Shown here: positions 51,660 to 60,399 of the stretch, in pieces
Layout of the letters: each line of letters begins with the position of its first letter
Position numbering within the stretch: the stretch's first letter is position 1
Position numbers and translations under genes: made by a program
Notes under the pieces: model-generated
What the model was told of the DNA's origin: nothing
Seen by the model: the letters and a program-made list of their open reading frames with translations, nothing else
The model's database searches: none
DNA from: Tolypothrix campylonemoides VB511288
Lineage (GTDB): Bacteria; Cyanobacteriota; Cyanobacteriia; Cyanobacteriales; Nostocaceae
Reading direction: 5' to 3'
Length of the DNA stretch: 64,000 nt
Assembly (NCBI GenBank): GCA_000828075.3
Contig: JXCB02000027.1
Location: 787,236-851,235 of the forward strand

Positions 51660-53998
51660 AACTCAGCCCCCACAGATGAAGACTCTGATAATTCACTCTC
51701 AGGTATCTCTACAAAATCATAGATATCTACAATTTCTCGCCAAATAGTTTCATAAAGAGGATAGCCTGATTTGTCGTACTCCAGCGACCCATCGTCATAC
51801 ATCCAGGGGGCTAAATTCCCTCCGTTATTTTCATCTTTGGGCTGACACCAAGCATCTTCAAAATCTGTTTGTAGTTCTTGTTTGCCTTGCTTCAGCCGTA
51901 CTCTAAAATAGCGATAATTCAGAATGGCAGTATGCTTACCTCGCTCTAATAAAGTCCGAATTTGGTAGAGTTGCGACTTGGGAAAATGAGCCTTTTTCAG
52001 TGCTGATATTGCTGTTAGCAATCCTCCCAATTCATATAAGGTATATGGAGCTGCATAGAGTTTTAATTTTGGCTTGAGGTCTTTTGTCAATGCCTGTTGA
52101 CGAAATTCTTTGATGTCGGATGAAATCATCGTGACGGACTTCATTGTCAAAAAATCTACCGTTCCACCACAGTATCCTGCTTCCTTTAACTTCTTAGCAC
52201 GGTCTTTAGCAGATTTTAATAGCTGTTCTGTCAGATTTTTAGCGTAGTAAATGGGGGTGTTATATGCAGTAATTAAGACACCAATTGACGTGCTGAGTTG
52301 ACATTGAGAAAGTGTAGCCTCTGTAGGTTTGTAGCGATGACATTTTTTCAAGTCAATGGGTTTATTTGAGGTTTTAATTCGATAGCAACCCTTAATTTTT
52401 TCTTCTGCTGTTGGATTTTCTACCAATGGCACTTGTTTGAGGAGATTTTTTTCAAATCGCTCTCCAATCATTTGAGCAATTTCCAAAGCTTTATTAGCTG
52501 GTACAATCAAAATAATGTCATCACCACCAATAGTAATAATTTCAAAGGGATGAACTAAATCACCACTACTCAGTGTAGACTCTTCATCATTGAAATTTCT
52601 CAGCTCGTGAGGATGCAAGTTTTCTGCTAATGCTTGGTAAACTGCGTACTCTGTTGCAAATTCCACATCTTGGCTAAATTCCTGGTACTTCTGTGAGGTA
52701 CGAATCTTTTGAATATAGCCGCCCATATTATTACCATCCGCATAAATGTAGGCGATAAAATCTTTACTTGCGTTAGCGATATGACTTAGGTTTTGAGGAA
52801 TTTCAATTTTATCAGGTTTCAAATCTGCGTAGTATTTTTGTTTTAAACTGGGATTCTTATTCAGAAATAAATTGAATTTATCTACCCAACCTTCAACTCT
52901 GATGCTTTCCCATGTCAAATGAGAGTTTTTGTACCATGTAGGCAGATCTGGTTTTCCCTTTTTTGCTCTATAACCAACCAGATGTTTGCGAGCCGAAGCT
53001 TCAGAAAAATGAGATTCTTTAGGTAGTTCTGGTGGTTGGACAATCGTCACTGCAGACCTACGTTCTCCCTCATCGCGCATTAAGTAAGGATGGGTTTCAA
53101 ACATGGGAGGATAGCGACGACTGGGACGATTAGAAAAGTCATGTCCACTACGACGCTGATTAAATAATATTGCTAACTTTGTTGTTAGTTCATTAAAGCT
53201 TTTACGGTTTTTAAAAGCTTCTAGTTTTTCCGAATCATTAGTAGGATATCCAAAGTAAGCTTGAACTAAGGGTTTATCATATTCACTATAGTACCAATCT
53301 AACCATAATGTATTTTCAATAGGTTCTCGTAGTAACCCAAACCGAAGTTCTAATAATGTAAATTTATCTCCTACCGCACAGGAGTTTGCTGTTAAAGTTT
53401 CTTCTGTGTAGCGTTTTTCAATCGCATTAGCTAAATCATCTACAAAGGCAGCCGGACAAAACGCGACAATATTACCACCTGTAGAATAAATAATGAGTTC
53501 CGGAATCAGTACCTGCGAGAGTTTGTAGTCAGTGGAAAAATTTTTATCAAGCCATTGCCTAACTTGATTACACTGAATCGTATAACTATTGGATGACTGG
53601 GAATTTTTGTTAAAAAAGGCAGGTAAATCAATCAGATTTATCCGATCCAGTAAAGCGGATGCACCACGAATATCTTGAATCTTGGATGACTCAAACACAT
53701 ACTGTTTAATCTTTGTCGCACCAGCGTAAACTAAGCCAATACGGATATTTTGACCCCATAATTTAGAATACTTGCTTTTTAATTCATCTAGACTTTCTGG
53801 AAAATACTCTTTATCAATTCCTTGCAGTTCCTGAACTTGTTCGACAAGGATACGCACTTTTTCTGGAACAGCTTTTCCATCATTCAAAGCCTGTCGCATT
53901 TGCTTTAAAACAGCTATATCAAACTTGGGTTCTCGCTTGTCTCCCCAAGCCAAACACCAGCTAATTGCTGTTGTGATGCTGTGTTGAGAATTTGTCAT
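51656..53998 (-). CDS. cas10: Cas10 without HD domain, GGDD cyclase motif intact
   Basis: A 780-residue signature subunit of type III systems. Palm 1 is degenerate (LIIYSTGGNIVAFCPA, about residues 168-183). Palm 2 has IAYIYADGNNMGGYIQKI (415-432) and the catalytic IITIGGDDIILIVPAN with GGDD at 491-494. The N-terminus lacks an HD nuclease motif, so DNA cleavage is not expected. The C-terminal helical region (about 650-780) resembles domain D4. With the GGDD intact it should make cyclic oligoadenylates when target RNA is bound, which fits the two CARF genes downstream. It is the first gene of the operon; a hairpin lies about 110 bp upstream. Confidence 0.93.
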   Translation of the reverse strand: MTNSQHSITTAISWCLAWGDKREPKFDIAVLKQMRQALNDGKAVPEKVRILVEQVQELQGIDKEYFPESLDELKSKYSKLWGQNIRIGLVYAGATKIKQYVFESSKIQDIRGASALLDRINLIDLPAFFNKNSQSSNSYTIQCNQVRQWLDKNFSTDYKLSQVLIPELIIYSTGGNIVAFCPAAFVDDLANAIEKRYTEETLTANSCAVGDKFTLLELRFGLLREPIENTLWLDWYYSEYDKPLVQAYFGYPTNDSEKLEAFKNRKSFNELTTKLAILFNQRRSGHDFSNRPSRRYPPMFETHPYLMRDEGERRSAVTIVQPPELPKESHFSEASARKHLVGYRAKKGKPDLPTWYKNSHLTWESIRVEGWVDKFNLFLNKNPSLKQKYYADLKPDKIEIPQNLSHIANASKDFIAYIYADGNNMGGYIQKIRTSQKYQEFSQDVEFATEYAVYQALAENLHPHELRNFNDEESTLSSGDLVHPFEIITIGGDDIILIVPANKALEIAQMIGERFEKNLLKQVPLVENPTAEEKIKGCYRIKTSNKPIDLKKCHRYKPTEATLSQCQLSTSIGVLITAYNTPIYYAKNLTEQLLKSAKDRAKKLKEAGYCGGTVDFLTMKSVTMISSDIKEFRQQALTKDLKPKLKLYAAPYTLYELGGLLTAISALKKAHFPKSQLYQIRTLLERGKHTAILNYRYFRVRLKQGKQELQTDFEDAWCQPKDENNGGNLAPWMYDDGSLEYDKSGYPLYETIWREIVDIYDFVEIPESELSESSSVGAEL

Positions 53999-54107
53999 AA
54001 TTTACTATTTCAAAGTTTCAATAGTTTGCAGTCCACTTTGTCCAGACATAATACGGGCGTGAGTACACTCATAAGTCCAAGTCGCTTTTTATCGACTGCT
54101 ATTATGT

Positions 54108-54141
54108 CATACTGCTGGAAGACCCCTCTTCCAACAGTATG
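54108..54141. promoter_or_regulatory. Strong hairpin upstream of cas10
   Basis: CATACTGCTGGAAGA pairs with TCTTCCAACAGTATG across a CCCC loop (GGGG on the minus strand): 14 of 15 pairs. It lies 110 bp before the cas10 start and 96 bp past the end of the upstream minus-strand gene. No U-tract follows on the minus strand, so a 5'-UTR regulatory or processing element is as likely as a terminator. Confidence 0.5.
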
Positions 54142-54236
54142 AATCCGCGTAGAGCCTTATGGGGCTTTAGTGTCAGTCAGATAATTCTTAACAAGTTTTG
54201 ACTTCAACTAAATCCAACCCCTCTCGTTAAAGTCTG

Positions 54237-54749
54237 TCATAACTTTAACTCGGCTTTCCATTTCCACTCCAAGCCAATACGTTTGCAAACTAGACCAAAG
54301 TCTAGATTAAACTCTGGATTCTTGGATAGGGCTTCAATTAGGCGTATCAAAACATTCTCAGTTAATTTTGCAACTGAGTTAACAGCGTAAATCTTGTTGA
54401 TTGAGGAATCCTGGTTTGTGGCGAGGGATTCCTGATTTTGAGGTAGCACTTGTACCGATGCTACAGGCAAGATAATAAACTCTATGCTTTTAGTCTGCGT
54501 TGCTTGCGGGATTCCTGGTATAGTCACCCATTTCAATGACTGTCCGCCTGCTTGGAACAAAACGTTGTTTTGATTTTTACAATCCCATGCTAGCCAGGAA
54601 TTTGGGCTTGTTGAGTGTCTTCCTGGAGTGTTTCCGTAGTAATGAATTGTCATTGACTGTCCTTGTTTCCAAACTCGCTCGTCTCGTATATCTTGAATAG
54701 TTGCGTCAGTTGAGTTATTTATTGGTTTTATTTTGTCTGGGATTTCCAT
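54237..54749 (-). CDS. Unrecognised protein upstream of the type III operon
   Basis: A 170-residue protein from ATG 54749, preceded by GGAG eight bases upstream; a TTG-started frame runs 29 codons further. It is beta-rich in the first two thirds (MTIHYYGNTPGRHS; SWLAWDCKNQNNVLFQAGGQ; KSIEFIILPVASVQVLP) with a helical end (LTENVLIRLIEALSKNPEFN). There is no signal peptide. I do not recognise a family. It lies between the second CRISPR array and cas10 on the operon strand, but 238 bp and a hairpin separate it from cas10, so it may be an operon partner or independent. Confidence 0.5.
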   Translation of the reverse strand: MEIPDKIKPINNSTDATIQDIRDERVWKQGQSMTIHYYGNTPGRHSTSPNSWLAWDCKNQNNVLFQAGGQSLKWVTIPGIPQATQTKSIEFIILPVASVQVLPQNQESLATNQDSSINKIYAVNSVAKLTENVLIRLIEALSKNPEFNLDFGLVCKRIGLEWKWKAELKL

Positions 54750-54961
54750 GTATTTCTCCAAAAACATTACTTTAGATTGTAATAGACCAATTGTGGTTTG
54801 TCCGTAATTTACCGTAATTTTATATACTTTATACAAAAATTAACTTAAGTATTTAGTAAGTACGCTCATCAAGTATAATTACAATACTTTTAGCTAAAAG
54901 TTGTATATTGATTCTTAACAAGATAAACTTAAAGTGAAAGTAGCAAAGTACAACGCTAAAC

Positions 54962-55066
54962 TACAATTCAGTAACTTCCTCGCAAGGGGATTGAAACTTG
55001 CTCTCTCGTTGTATTCTGAATCGTTGAGTCAGTTTTCAATACTTCCCCGCAAGGGGACTCAAAATC
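54962..55066 (+). CRISPR. Two degenerate CRISPR-type repeats
   Basis: ACTTCCTCGCAAGGGGATTG followed by AAAC (about 54972-54997), and TTTTCAATACTTCCCCGCAA with GGGGACTCAAAA (about 55032-55064). Both keep parts of the hairpin and handle but differ from each other and from arrays 1 and 2. They look like a decayed array upstream of array 2. Confidence 0.6.
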
Positions 55067-55702
55067 AAGACTATATCTAAGACCAATGGCAAGCGCCGTA
55101 CTAAGGAATGCGGCGCTCGCGCTCATTTTACTTTACAAGCGATCAAGACTACGGGCAAATAAAAGCTTATATTCGGATGCTGGATTATTTGCGTTTGCTA
55201 ATGATTGAATATTTGCAAACATACCAAAGTTCGCAACCATAATCTGCTTGATTTTGTAAAAGGTAATATTGGTCTAATCCTCAAGCAACCGATACAAAAT
55301 AGGCTAATGCTTCACAATTGGGCGTACGCACTCTAACACTGAGAAACGAACTTTACTTGCTTGTCCGCGTACCCAAGGACAGCAAGTTATCTCCACATAA
55401 GGCTAAAAAAGTCGGCGAGGTTCCCTCAGGTAGGCTTTGTCAACGCCCTGCAACTGGCACCATCTCTCCTCGACAAAATGAAGCCAACATCTTATGATTG
55501 AGAGTAACAACTTTGGCAAACCTCAGCGCGGGCAAAAACCTTAGGGGTTCTGCCAAAAGCCCAGAACCTCGACAACATAATAGTTTTAGAGTTTCAGTCA
55601 GTCTTTGAAACCAGATGATCAATGGCTGAAATTGACTTTTGAAAGAGGTTTGCCAAAATAAAGCGTAGAACTCTTTTAAAAAAGTCGTTTCAAACCCCAA
55701 GG
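55067..55702 (+). promoter_or_regulatory. Leader-like non-coding region before array 2
   Basis: About 630 bp with no convincing gene before the second array. A minus-strand 89-codon frame (55440-55709) starts inside the first repeat and its conserved-looking text is most easily explained as a shared CRISPR leader rather than a protein. The section AAGACTACGGGCAAATAAAA near 55145 is AT-rich. The side is set by the degenerate repeat at the far end of the array. Confidence 0.5.
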
Positions 55703-55960
55703 GTTTCAATCAACTAATTCCCCGTAAGGGGATGGAAACAAAAGAGTAGAGTTACTTGAGAAAAAAGTAGAAGAGAATGGTTTCAATCAACTAATTCCCC
55801 GTAAGGGGATGGAAACTAGAGGATACGATGCTTTTAAATCTCCAACATGTTTCAATCAACTAATTCCCCGTAAGGGGATGGAAACATTACCCTTATTAAT
55901 ATGATGGGATTCTAGATCATGTGGTTTCAATCAACTAATTCCCCGTAAGGGGATGGAAAG
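55703..55960 (+). CRISPR. CRISPR array 2: 4 repeats, 3 spacers
   Basis: A 37-bp repeat beginning GTTTCAATCAACTAATTCCC and ending CGTAAGGGGATGGAAAC occurs at 55703, 55780, 55849 and 55924. Spacers are 40, 32 and 38 bp. The last copy ends GGAAAG, marking the distal end. It shares the CCCC-GxAA-GGGG stem and GGAAAC tail of array 1 but is otherwise distinct, and no cas genes of its own adjoin it. It may be served by the Cas6 of this locus or by another Cas6 elsewhere. Confidence 0.95.
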
Positions 55961-56100
55961 GTCATGTACTGAATAATCAGCATGATGAGTATGCGATTTA
56001 AGGTGGTAAACCATGAAACATTTGCAGGACAAATTGGCTGAATGAACTGGAAAAGCCATCAGCGTTGAATCAACAGACTAGAAAAATATCAGCTAGATCA

Positions 56101-56667
56101 TTAGGTAGTTCGTGTCATATCAAGCAACGTCTCGACAACTTGAGTGAGATGAGGCTCGTCTAGTGTTCCAAGGCGGAACACTTCTGAGAACCACAAACCA
56201 TCGATCGCCAACTGAATAATGGTTGCTTTTGTGACATCAATTCCACTAGTTTCAATTCGCTGCCACCACTGCTGTCCATAGATTTCGGCAGCTTTGAACA
56301 GATTGGGCGAGTCAACCGTGATCGAAAAAAGACGGGCAATTAATGCCAGCGACTGTTTGCTAAACCGTACTGTTGCCCGAATGTATGCCCGCAGCCACTG
56401 CCCCGGTGTCCCTGGTGCATCATCCTGCTCAAACTCTACTTGCAGGACGGCTTCAAAATCCCGAATCAGTTGCTCCACCATGCCCGTTATCAAAGCGTCT
56501 TTGTTGGAGAAATGGTAAAGCAAGCCCCCTTTACTAACTCCCGCTTGTTGAGCTACTGCATCCAAGGTCAGTGCCTCGACACCTTTGTCGATCACAACTT
56601 GGATAGCAGCCTGCAACAGAGTTTCACGAGTGGTTGATCGAGAATTTGACTTTTTGGTAGTAACCAT
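56101..56667 (-). CDS. TetR family regulator beside an ABC exporter
   Basis: About 188 residues from ATG 56667 (MVTTKKSNSRSTTRETLLQA); a frame 24 codons longer is open. The HTH is ALTLDAVAQQAGVSKGGLLY with HFSNKDALITGMVEQLIRDF, typical AcrR/TetR. The C-terminal domain (about 80-188) is helical with a WLRAYIRATVRFSKQSLALI segment. It is divergent from a fused ABC exporter gene, and a 16-bp perfect palindrome lies between them, the usual layout of a repressor controlling a drug or lipid exporter. Confidence 0.9.
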   Translation of the reverse strand: MVTTKKSNSRSTTRETLLQAAIQVVIDKGVEALTLDAVAQQAGVSKGGLLYHFSNKDALITGMVEQLIRDFEAVLQVEFEQDDAPGTPGQWLRAYIRATVRFSKQSLALIARLFSITVDSPNLFKAAEIYGQQWWQRIETSGIDVTKATIIQLAIDGLWFSEVFRLGTLDEPHLTQVVETLLDMTRTT

Positions 56668-56782
56668 AGGAATGTTCAAAAGAGCAACAAGGGATAGCCG
56701 TGCATTGCACTCTTCAGCAATGAAGCCTTCGGCAATCAAAATCTAGATTGCTTCAGGAGTACAAGCCGTCACAAATCCAACT

Positions 56783-56798
56783 TACCGTCTGGACGGTA
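56783..56798. promoter_or_regulatory. Palindromic operator candidate between tetR and the ABC exporter
   Basis: TACCGTC-TG-GACGGTA, a perfect 7-bp inverted repeat with two central bases. TATACT lies about ten bases to the right, near a possible -10 for the exporter gene, so binding would block transcription. It is a typical TetR operator shape. Confidence 0.65.
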
Positions 56799-56979
56799 CA
56801 AAGTCAATATACTTAAAGAAAAGCCTTCGATTTGCCAGCCGACGTATGCCAGTCCCAGTATCTATGGGAAGAACAATTCGTCAAGTGCCTCGCTAGGAAT
56901 CAAAAAACTTGTTGTATGTACAATACCTTCATAATTGGCAAAAGTATTGTTTTTAAGAAGGTAGTTAAGTTGCTCATTC

Positions 56980-58770
56980 ATGAAAGGACCAAACCACAAG
57001 CGACAATCCAACACAAAGCTGCTATTGCCTTTGTACCGCAGTCATGCTCCATTTAAAACGTTACTTCTGCTGTACTCTCATGACTGGGACAAGCTAGCAC
57101 TCTCAATGGTGTTCTATGTTATTAAACATAGCCCAGAGTGGATACGACCGGTTGTCATTGCCAACATTATTGATATCATCTCTCGCCCTCAAGAGCATTC
57201 CCTAACACAGCTATGGCTGAATGGGGCAATTTTAGCGGTATCTATTGTACAAAATATTCCGACTCACTATTTGCACATCATGAGTTTGAGTGCAGCAACC
57301 CGCCAAATGGAAACTAATGTGCGCGATTTATTAACGCGACAATTGCAACAGCTTTCCATCGGATTTTACAAGCAACGTAGCATAGGGGTACTGCAAGTTA
57401 AGCTGCTGCGAGATGTGGAAGAAATTCACCAACTGACTAGCTCAATTTTTCAGTTTCTACCTTCAGCATTATTGACTATTGTGATTGCGATCGCCATTAC
57501 TGCCATGCGTGCTTGGAAGTTTTTGTTCTTCTTCGCTGCAACAGTGCCGGCGGCAGTGATTTTAGTGCAAGTCCTCAAAAAACCGATTCAACAGCGTAAT
57601 CATATTTTCCGGCGACAAATGGAGGGTATGTCTTCTCACCTGATTGAGATGATTAAGCTTGTTCCAGTCACGCGGGCGCATGGAATCGAAGAAACCGAAA
57701 TTGATCGGACACAACAGCGTCTTATCTCGGTAAAAAGGGCGGCAATGAGTTTAGATGGCATTAACGCCATAACAAATGCATCAAGCTGGGTGACGCTGCG
57801 CCTGTTTAGTGCTATTTGTCTGATAAGCTCTGCTTATATGGCTTACACTGGTAAAATGGGAATCACTTCTGGTGACGTGATTCTGTTAACAGGTTATTTT
57901 GATGCCCTCACCAATTCCATCGTACAAATTCTGGCAGTGCTACCACAGATAGGAACAGGTTTTGAGTCGATTCGGTCGGTGGGTGAAATTTTGGAGTGTC
58001 CAGATATAGAACACAATCAAGGCAAGCACCCAGTCAGGCAAGTGCGAGGAGAATTTTTATTTGATGCTGTTAGTTTCATTTATCCTAGCAGCGAGCATCC
58101 AGCAGTTGATAATATTTCGCTTCATGTTGACCCTGGTGAAACAATTGCGTTTGTAGGTCCTTCAGGAGCCGGAAAGTCCACCTTGCTGAATCTTGTGATT
58201 GGTTTTCTGCGACCGACACAAGGACACATTTATCTCGACGGGCAAGACATGAACGCTCTGGATTTAAGAACTTATCGACAGTTTGTGTCAGTAGTTCCCC
58301 AGGAAACAATTCTGTTTGAGGGTACTGTACGGGAAAATGTTCTTTATGGATTGCAAGGAGTGAGTGAAAGGCAATTACACCAAGCAATTCAAGATGCCAA
58401 CGCACTAGAATTTATCCTCAACTTACCCCAGGGACTTGATACTCTGATTGGTGAAAATGGTACAAAACTCTCAGGTGGTCAGCGTCAGCGCCTGGCGATC
58501 GCCCGTGCTTTGGTTCGCAATCCCAAAGTGCTGTTTTTGGATGAAGCAACAGCTTCAGTAGATACTGCGTCGGAAGCTTTGATTCAAGAGGCTCTGGAAC
58601 GGTTGATGAAGGATTGTACCACATTTGTTGTCGCCCATCGACTTTCTACAATCCGTAAAGCTGACAGGATTGTTGTGTTAGATAAAGGACAGATTGTGGA
58701 AATTGGCAATCATCAACAGTTGCTACAACAAAATGGGTTGTATGCACGCTTGATTGCATTGCAAGCGTAG
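56980..58770 (+). CDS. ABC exporter with fused permease and ATPase
   Basis: A 596-residue half-transporter. The membrane domain spans about residues 35-310 with six hydrophobic stretches, including MVFYVIKHSPEWIRPVVIAN and LLTIVIAIAITAMRAWKFLF. The ATPase (about 340-590) has Walker A in FVGPSGAGKSTLLNLVIGFL, signature LSGGQRQRLAIARALV, Walker B LFLDEATASVD and the H-loop VVAHRLSTI. Such MsbA/MdlB-type exporters move lipids, peptides or drugs as homodimers. Substrate is unknown. It is divergent from a TetR gene and probably under its control. Confidence 0.92.
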   Translation: MKGPNHKRQSNTKLLLPLYRSHAPFKTLLLLYSHDWDKLALSMVFYVIKHSPEWIRPVVIANIIDIISRPQEHSLTQLWLNGAILAVSIVQNIPTHYLHIMSLSAATRQMETNVRDLLTRQLQQLSIGFYKQRSIGVLQVKLLRDVEEIHQLTSSIFQFLPSALLTIVIAIAITAMRAWKFLFFFAATVPAAVILVQVLKKPIQQRNHIFRRQMEGMSSHLIEMIKLVPVTRAHGIEETEIDRTQQRLISVKRAAMSLDGINAITNASSWVTLRLFSAICLISSAYMAYTGKMGITSGDVILLTGYFDALTNSIVQILAVLPQIGTGFESIRSVGEILECPDIEHNQGKHPVRQVRGEFLFDAVSFIYPSSEHPAVDNISLHVDPGETIAFVGPSGAGKSTLLNLVIGFLRPTQGHIYLDGQDMNALDLRTYRQFVSVVPQETILFEGTVRENVLYGLQGVSERQLHQAIQDANALEFILNLPQGLDTLIGENGTKLSGGQRQRLAIARALVRNPKVLFLDEATASVDTASEALIQEALERLMKDCTTFVVAHRLSTIRKADRIVVLDKGQIVEIGNHQQLLQQNGLYARLIALQA

Positions 58771-59085
58771 CAAGTTCTAACCCTGTCTTGAGTGGGAATA
58801 ACGCGAAAAAGTGATATTAAATCTGGTAGCATGTGAATAATAAAAAACCGCAGAGACGCAGAGAGCGCAGAGGGAGAGGAAAGAGAAATAATTCCGGTGC
58901 CAACGGATTTGATATGAGAATGGATTTGTTGCAAAAATCCGGTTTTTGGCTATTTGAAACCGCATCCTGTAGCAGATAAATTATCTGTGTCCACCCCCCT
59001 CATTCCCCCCTACAAGAGAGGGGAAGTTTAATGTCCATCTGTGGTTTAATTTCCAAAAAAATTGACGGCAGAACAGAGAAAACAT
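58771..59085. other. Gene-free convergent region with dispersed repeats
   Basis: Contains a CAGAGACGCAGAGAGCGCAG block near 58852, the 58970-59047 degraded CACAGAT-family repeat split by CCCCCCTCATTCCCCCCTAC, and no recognised gene. It separates the ABC exporter from the LysR gene, which are convergent. Confidence 0.55.
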
Positions 59086-59973
59086 TCAGTTTAGGGATTT
59101 GATTTTCTTCGCCACGTCTACAAAAGAGTGTACAACCGAAGATTTGTTATTTTGTTGCCAAGCGATCGCAATTTCTAATGGTGGAATCGCATCACTAATC
59201 GTTCGGAAGACAACACCAGAGTTCTGCTTTTGTTGATGGATAGCAGTCACGAGTGAAACTCCTACCCCAGCCGCCACAAAACTGATGGCGACTTCCGGTG
59301 GTGTAGCTTCTTGAACTATACGCGGTGTGAAACCAAATTGTTGACAAGTATTGATGAGTTGTTCGTAAAAATCGGGTTTGGCTTGTCTTTTGAACAAAAC
59401 AAACGGTTCTTCGGCGAGCGATCGCAATGATAACTGTGGCTGTTTCGCTAACGGATGATTTTCCGGCAAAACTGCGACAAATTGATCTACGATAACTACT
59501 TCTGTCTGTAAATCATCTGCATCAATAGGCAAGTGCAGGAACCCAACATCAATTTCACTTGCTTGCAACGCTTTTACTTGCGCTACAGTGGTCATTTCTT
59601 GCAGATTGACTTCGACATCAGGAAAATCTTGGCGAAATGCTTGTATGATTTCCGGCAGTAGCCGATTAAAGGTACAAATCGAAAACCCGATTTTAAGCGT
59701 GGTTTGTTTGCTACGACTTGCCAATTTTGCTGCTTGTACAGCTTGTTCTGCTTGCGCAAGTGTGAGCCGCGCCTCCTCCAAGAATGCTTGTCCTGCTTCC
59801 GTCAGGGTAACACCGCGCTTCGTACGGTGGAATAACTCTACACCGAGTTCTTCTTCCAAATGGCGGATTTGACGGCTCAGTGGCGGCTGTTCCATGTACA
59901 GCCGTTCGGCGGCGCGACGGAAGTTTAATTCCTCAGCAACAGTGACGAAATATTTTATCTGTCGCAGTTCCAT
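59086..59973 (-). CDS. LysR family transcriptional regulator
   Basis: A 295-residue LTTR. The winged HTH (residues 1-60) reads LRQIKYFVTVAEELNFRRAA, then ERLYMEQPPLSRQIRHLEEE and LGVELFHRT. The effector domain (about 90-290) has the LKIGFSICTFNRLLPEIIQA start and typical ASEIDVGFLHLP. The inducer is unknown; homologues often control aromatic or benzoate-type catabolism. It is divergent from an SDR/SMP-30/aldo-keto reductase gene run, its likely target, and a T-N11-A palindrome lies immediately before its ATG. Confidence 0.9.
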   Translation of the reverse strand: MELRQIKYFVTVAEELNFRRAAERLYMEQPPLSRQIRHLEEELGVELFHRTKRGVTLTEAGQAFLEEARLTLAQAEQAVQAAKLASRSKQTTLKIGFSICTFNRLLPEIIQAFRQDFPDVEVNLQEMTTVAQVKALQASEIDVGFLHLPIDADDLQTEVVIVDQFVAVLPENHPLAKQPQLSLRSLAEEPFVLFKRQAKPDFYEQLINTCQQFGFTPRIVQEATPPEVAISFVAAGVGVSLVTAIHQQKQNSGVVFRTISDAIPPLEIAIAWQQNNKSSVVHSFVDVAKKIKSLN

Positions 59974-59977
59974 AGCT

Positions 59978-59998
59978 GTGATACCTATTTGGTATCAC
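59978..59998. promoter_or_regulatory. LysR-type T-N11-A palindrome at the lysR start
   Basis: A perfect 8-bp inverted repeat, GTGATACC and GGTATCAC, separated by 5 bp. The LysR box T-N11-A fits between its arms (T82 to A94 of 59982-59994). It lies four bases before the start codon, so LysR autoregulation is the simplest role. Confidence 0.6.
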
Positions 59999-60168
59999 CT
60001 TAGCGCAAAAAAGGTCTTGGACAGAACTTTGAGAGTGATTACATAATGACAATGAAAAGAAGAACGCAGAACACAGAACACAGAATGCAGAATAACTGCA
60101 TAGATAAATTTGGGGGGTTCTGTTTTGTCTTTAGAGCGGTTTTCAATTGAATGGAGTGGATTACAATC

Positions 60169-60239
60169 TAATTTTGTTTTGGCTAATTTTGTTTTGGCTA
60201 ATTTTGTTTTGGCTAATTTTGTTTTGGCTAATTTTCTTG
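60169..60239. repeat. 15-bp tandem repeat
   Basis: Four exact units TAATTTTGTTTTGGC at 60169-60228 and a fifth partial copy (TAATTTTCTTG). It lies in the 426-bp gap between lysR and the SDR gene, an AT-rich stretch that could bend DNA or separate promoters. Confidence 0.95.
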
Positions 60240-60399
60240 TGGGATGGGCGTCTCGCCCGTCCTGAATTGGGGGCGGACAAGATGTCCACCCCACAAGAAT
60301 TGTGTCACGGACAAGATATTCAGCCCACAAAAATTGTGTCGAATCCAAATGCAAACCGCTGTAAAAGTCATTTACACCACGTAGCAAAGGGGAATTATC

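Noticed and set aside
42703..53998. Classification of the operon as type III-A or III-B
   Set aside because: Csx10 and a Csx19-like protein with several Csm3-like RAMPs fit III-D better; Cmr-specific or Csm4/Csm5-like subunits were not recognised. The subtype remains tentative.
55440..55709. 89-codon minus-strand frame with protein-like text before array 2
   Set aside because: It begins inside the first CRISPR repeat and lies in the expected leader; its apparent conservation is better explained by leader conservation.
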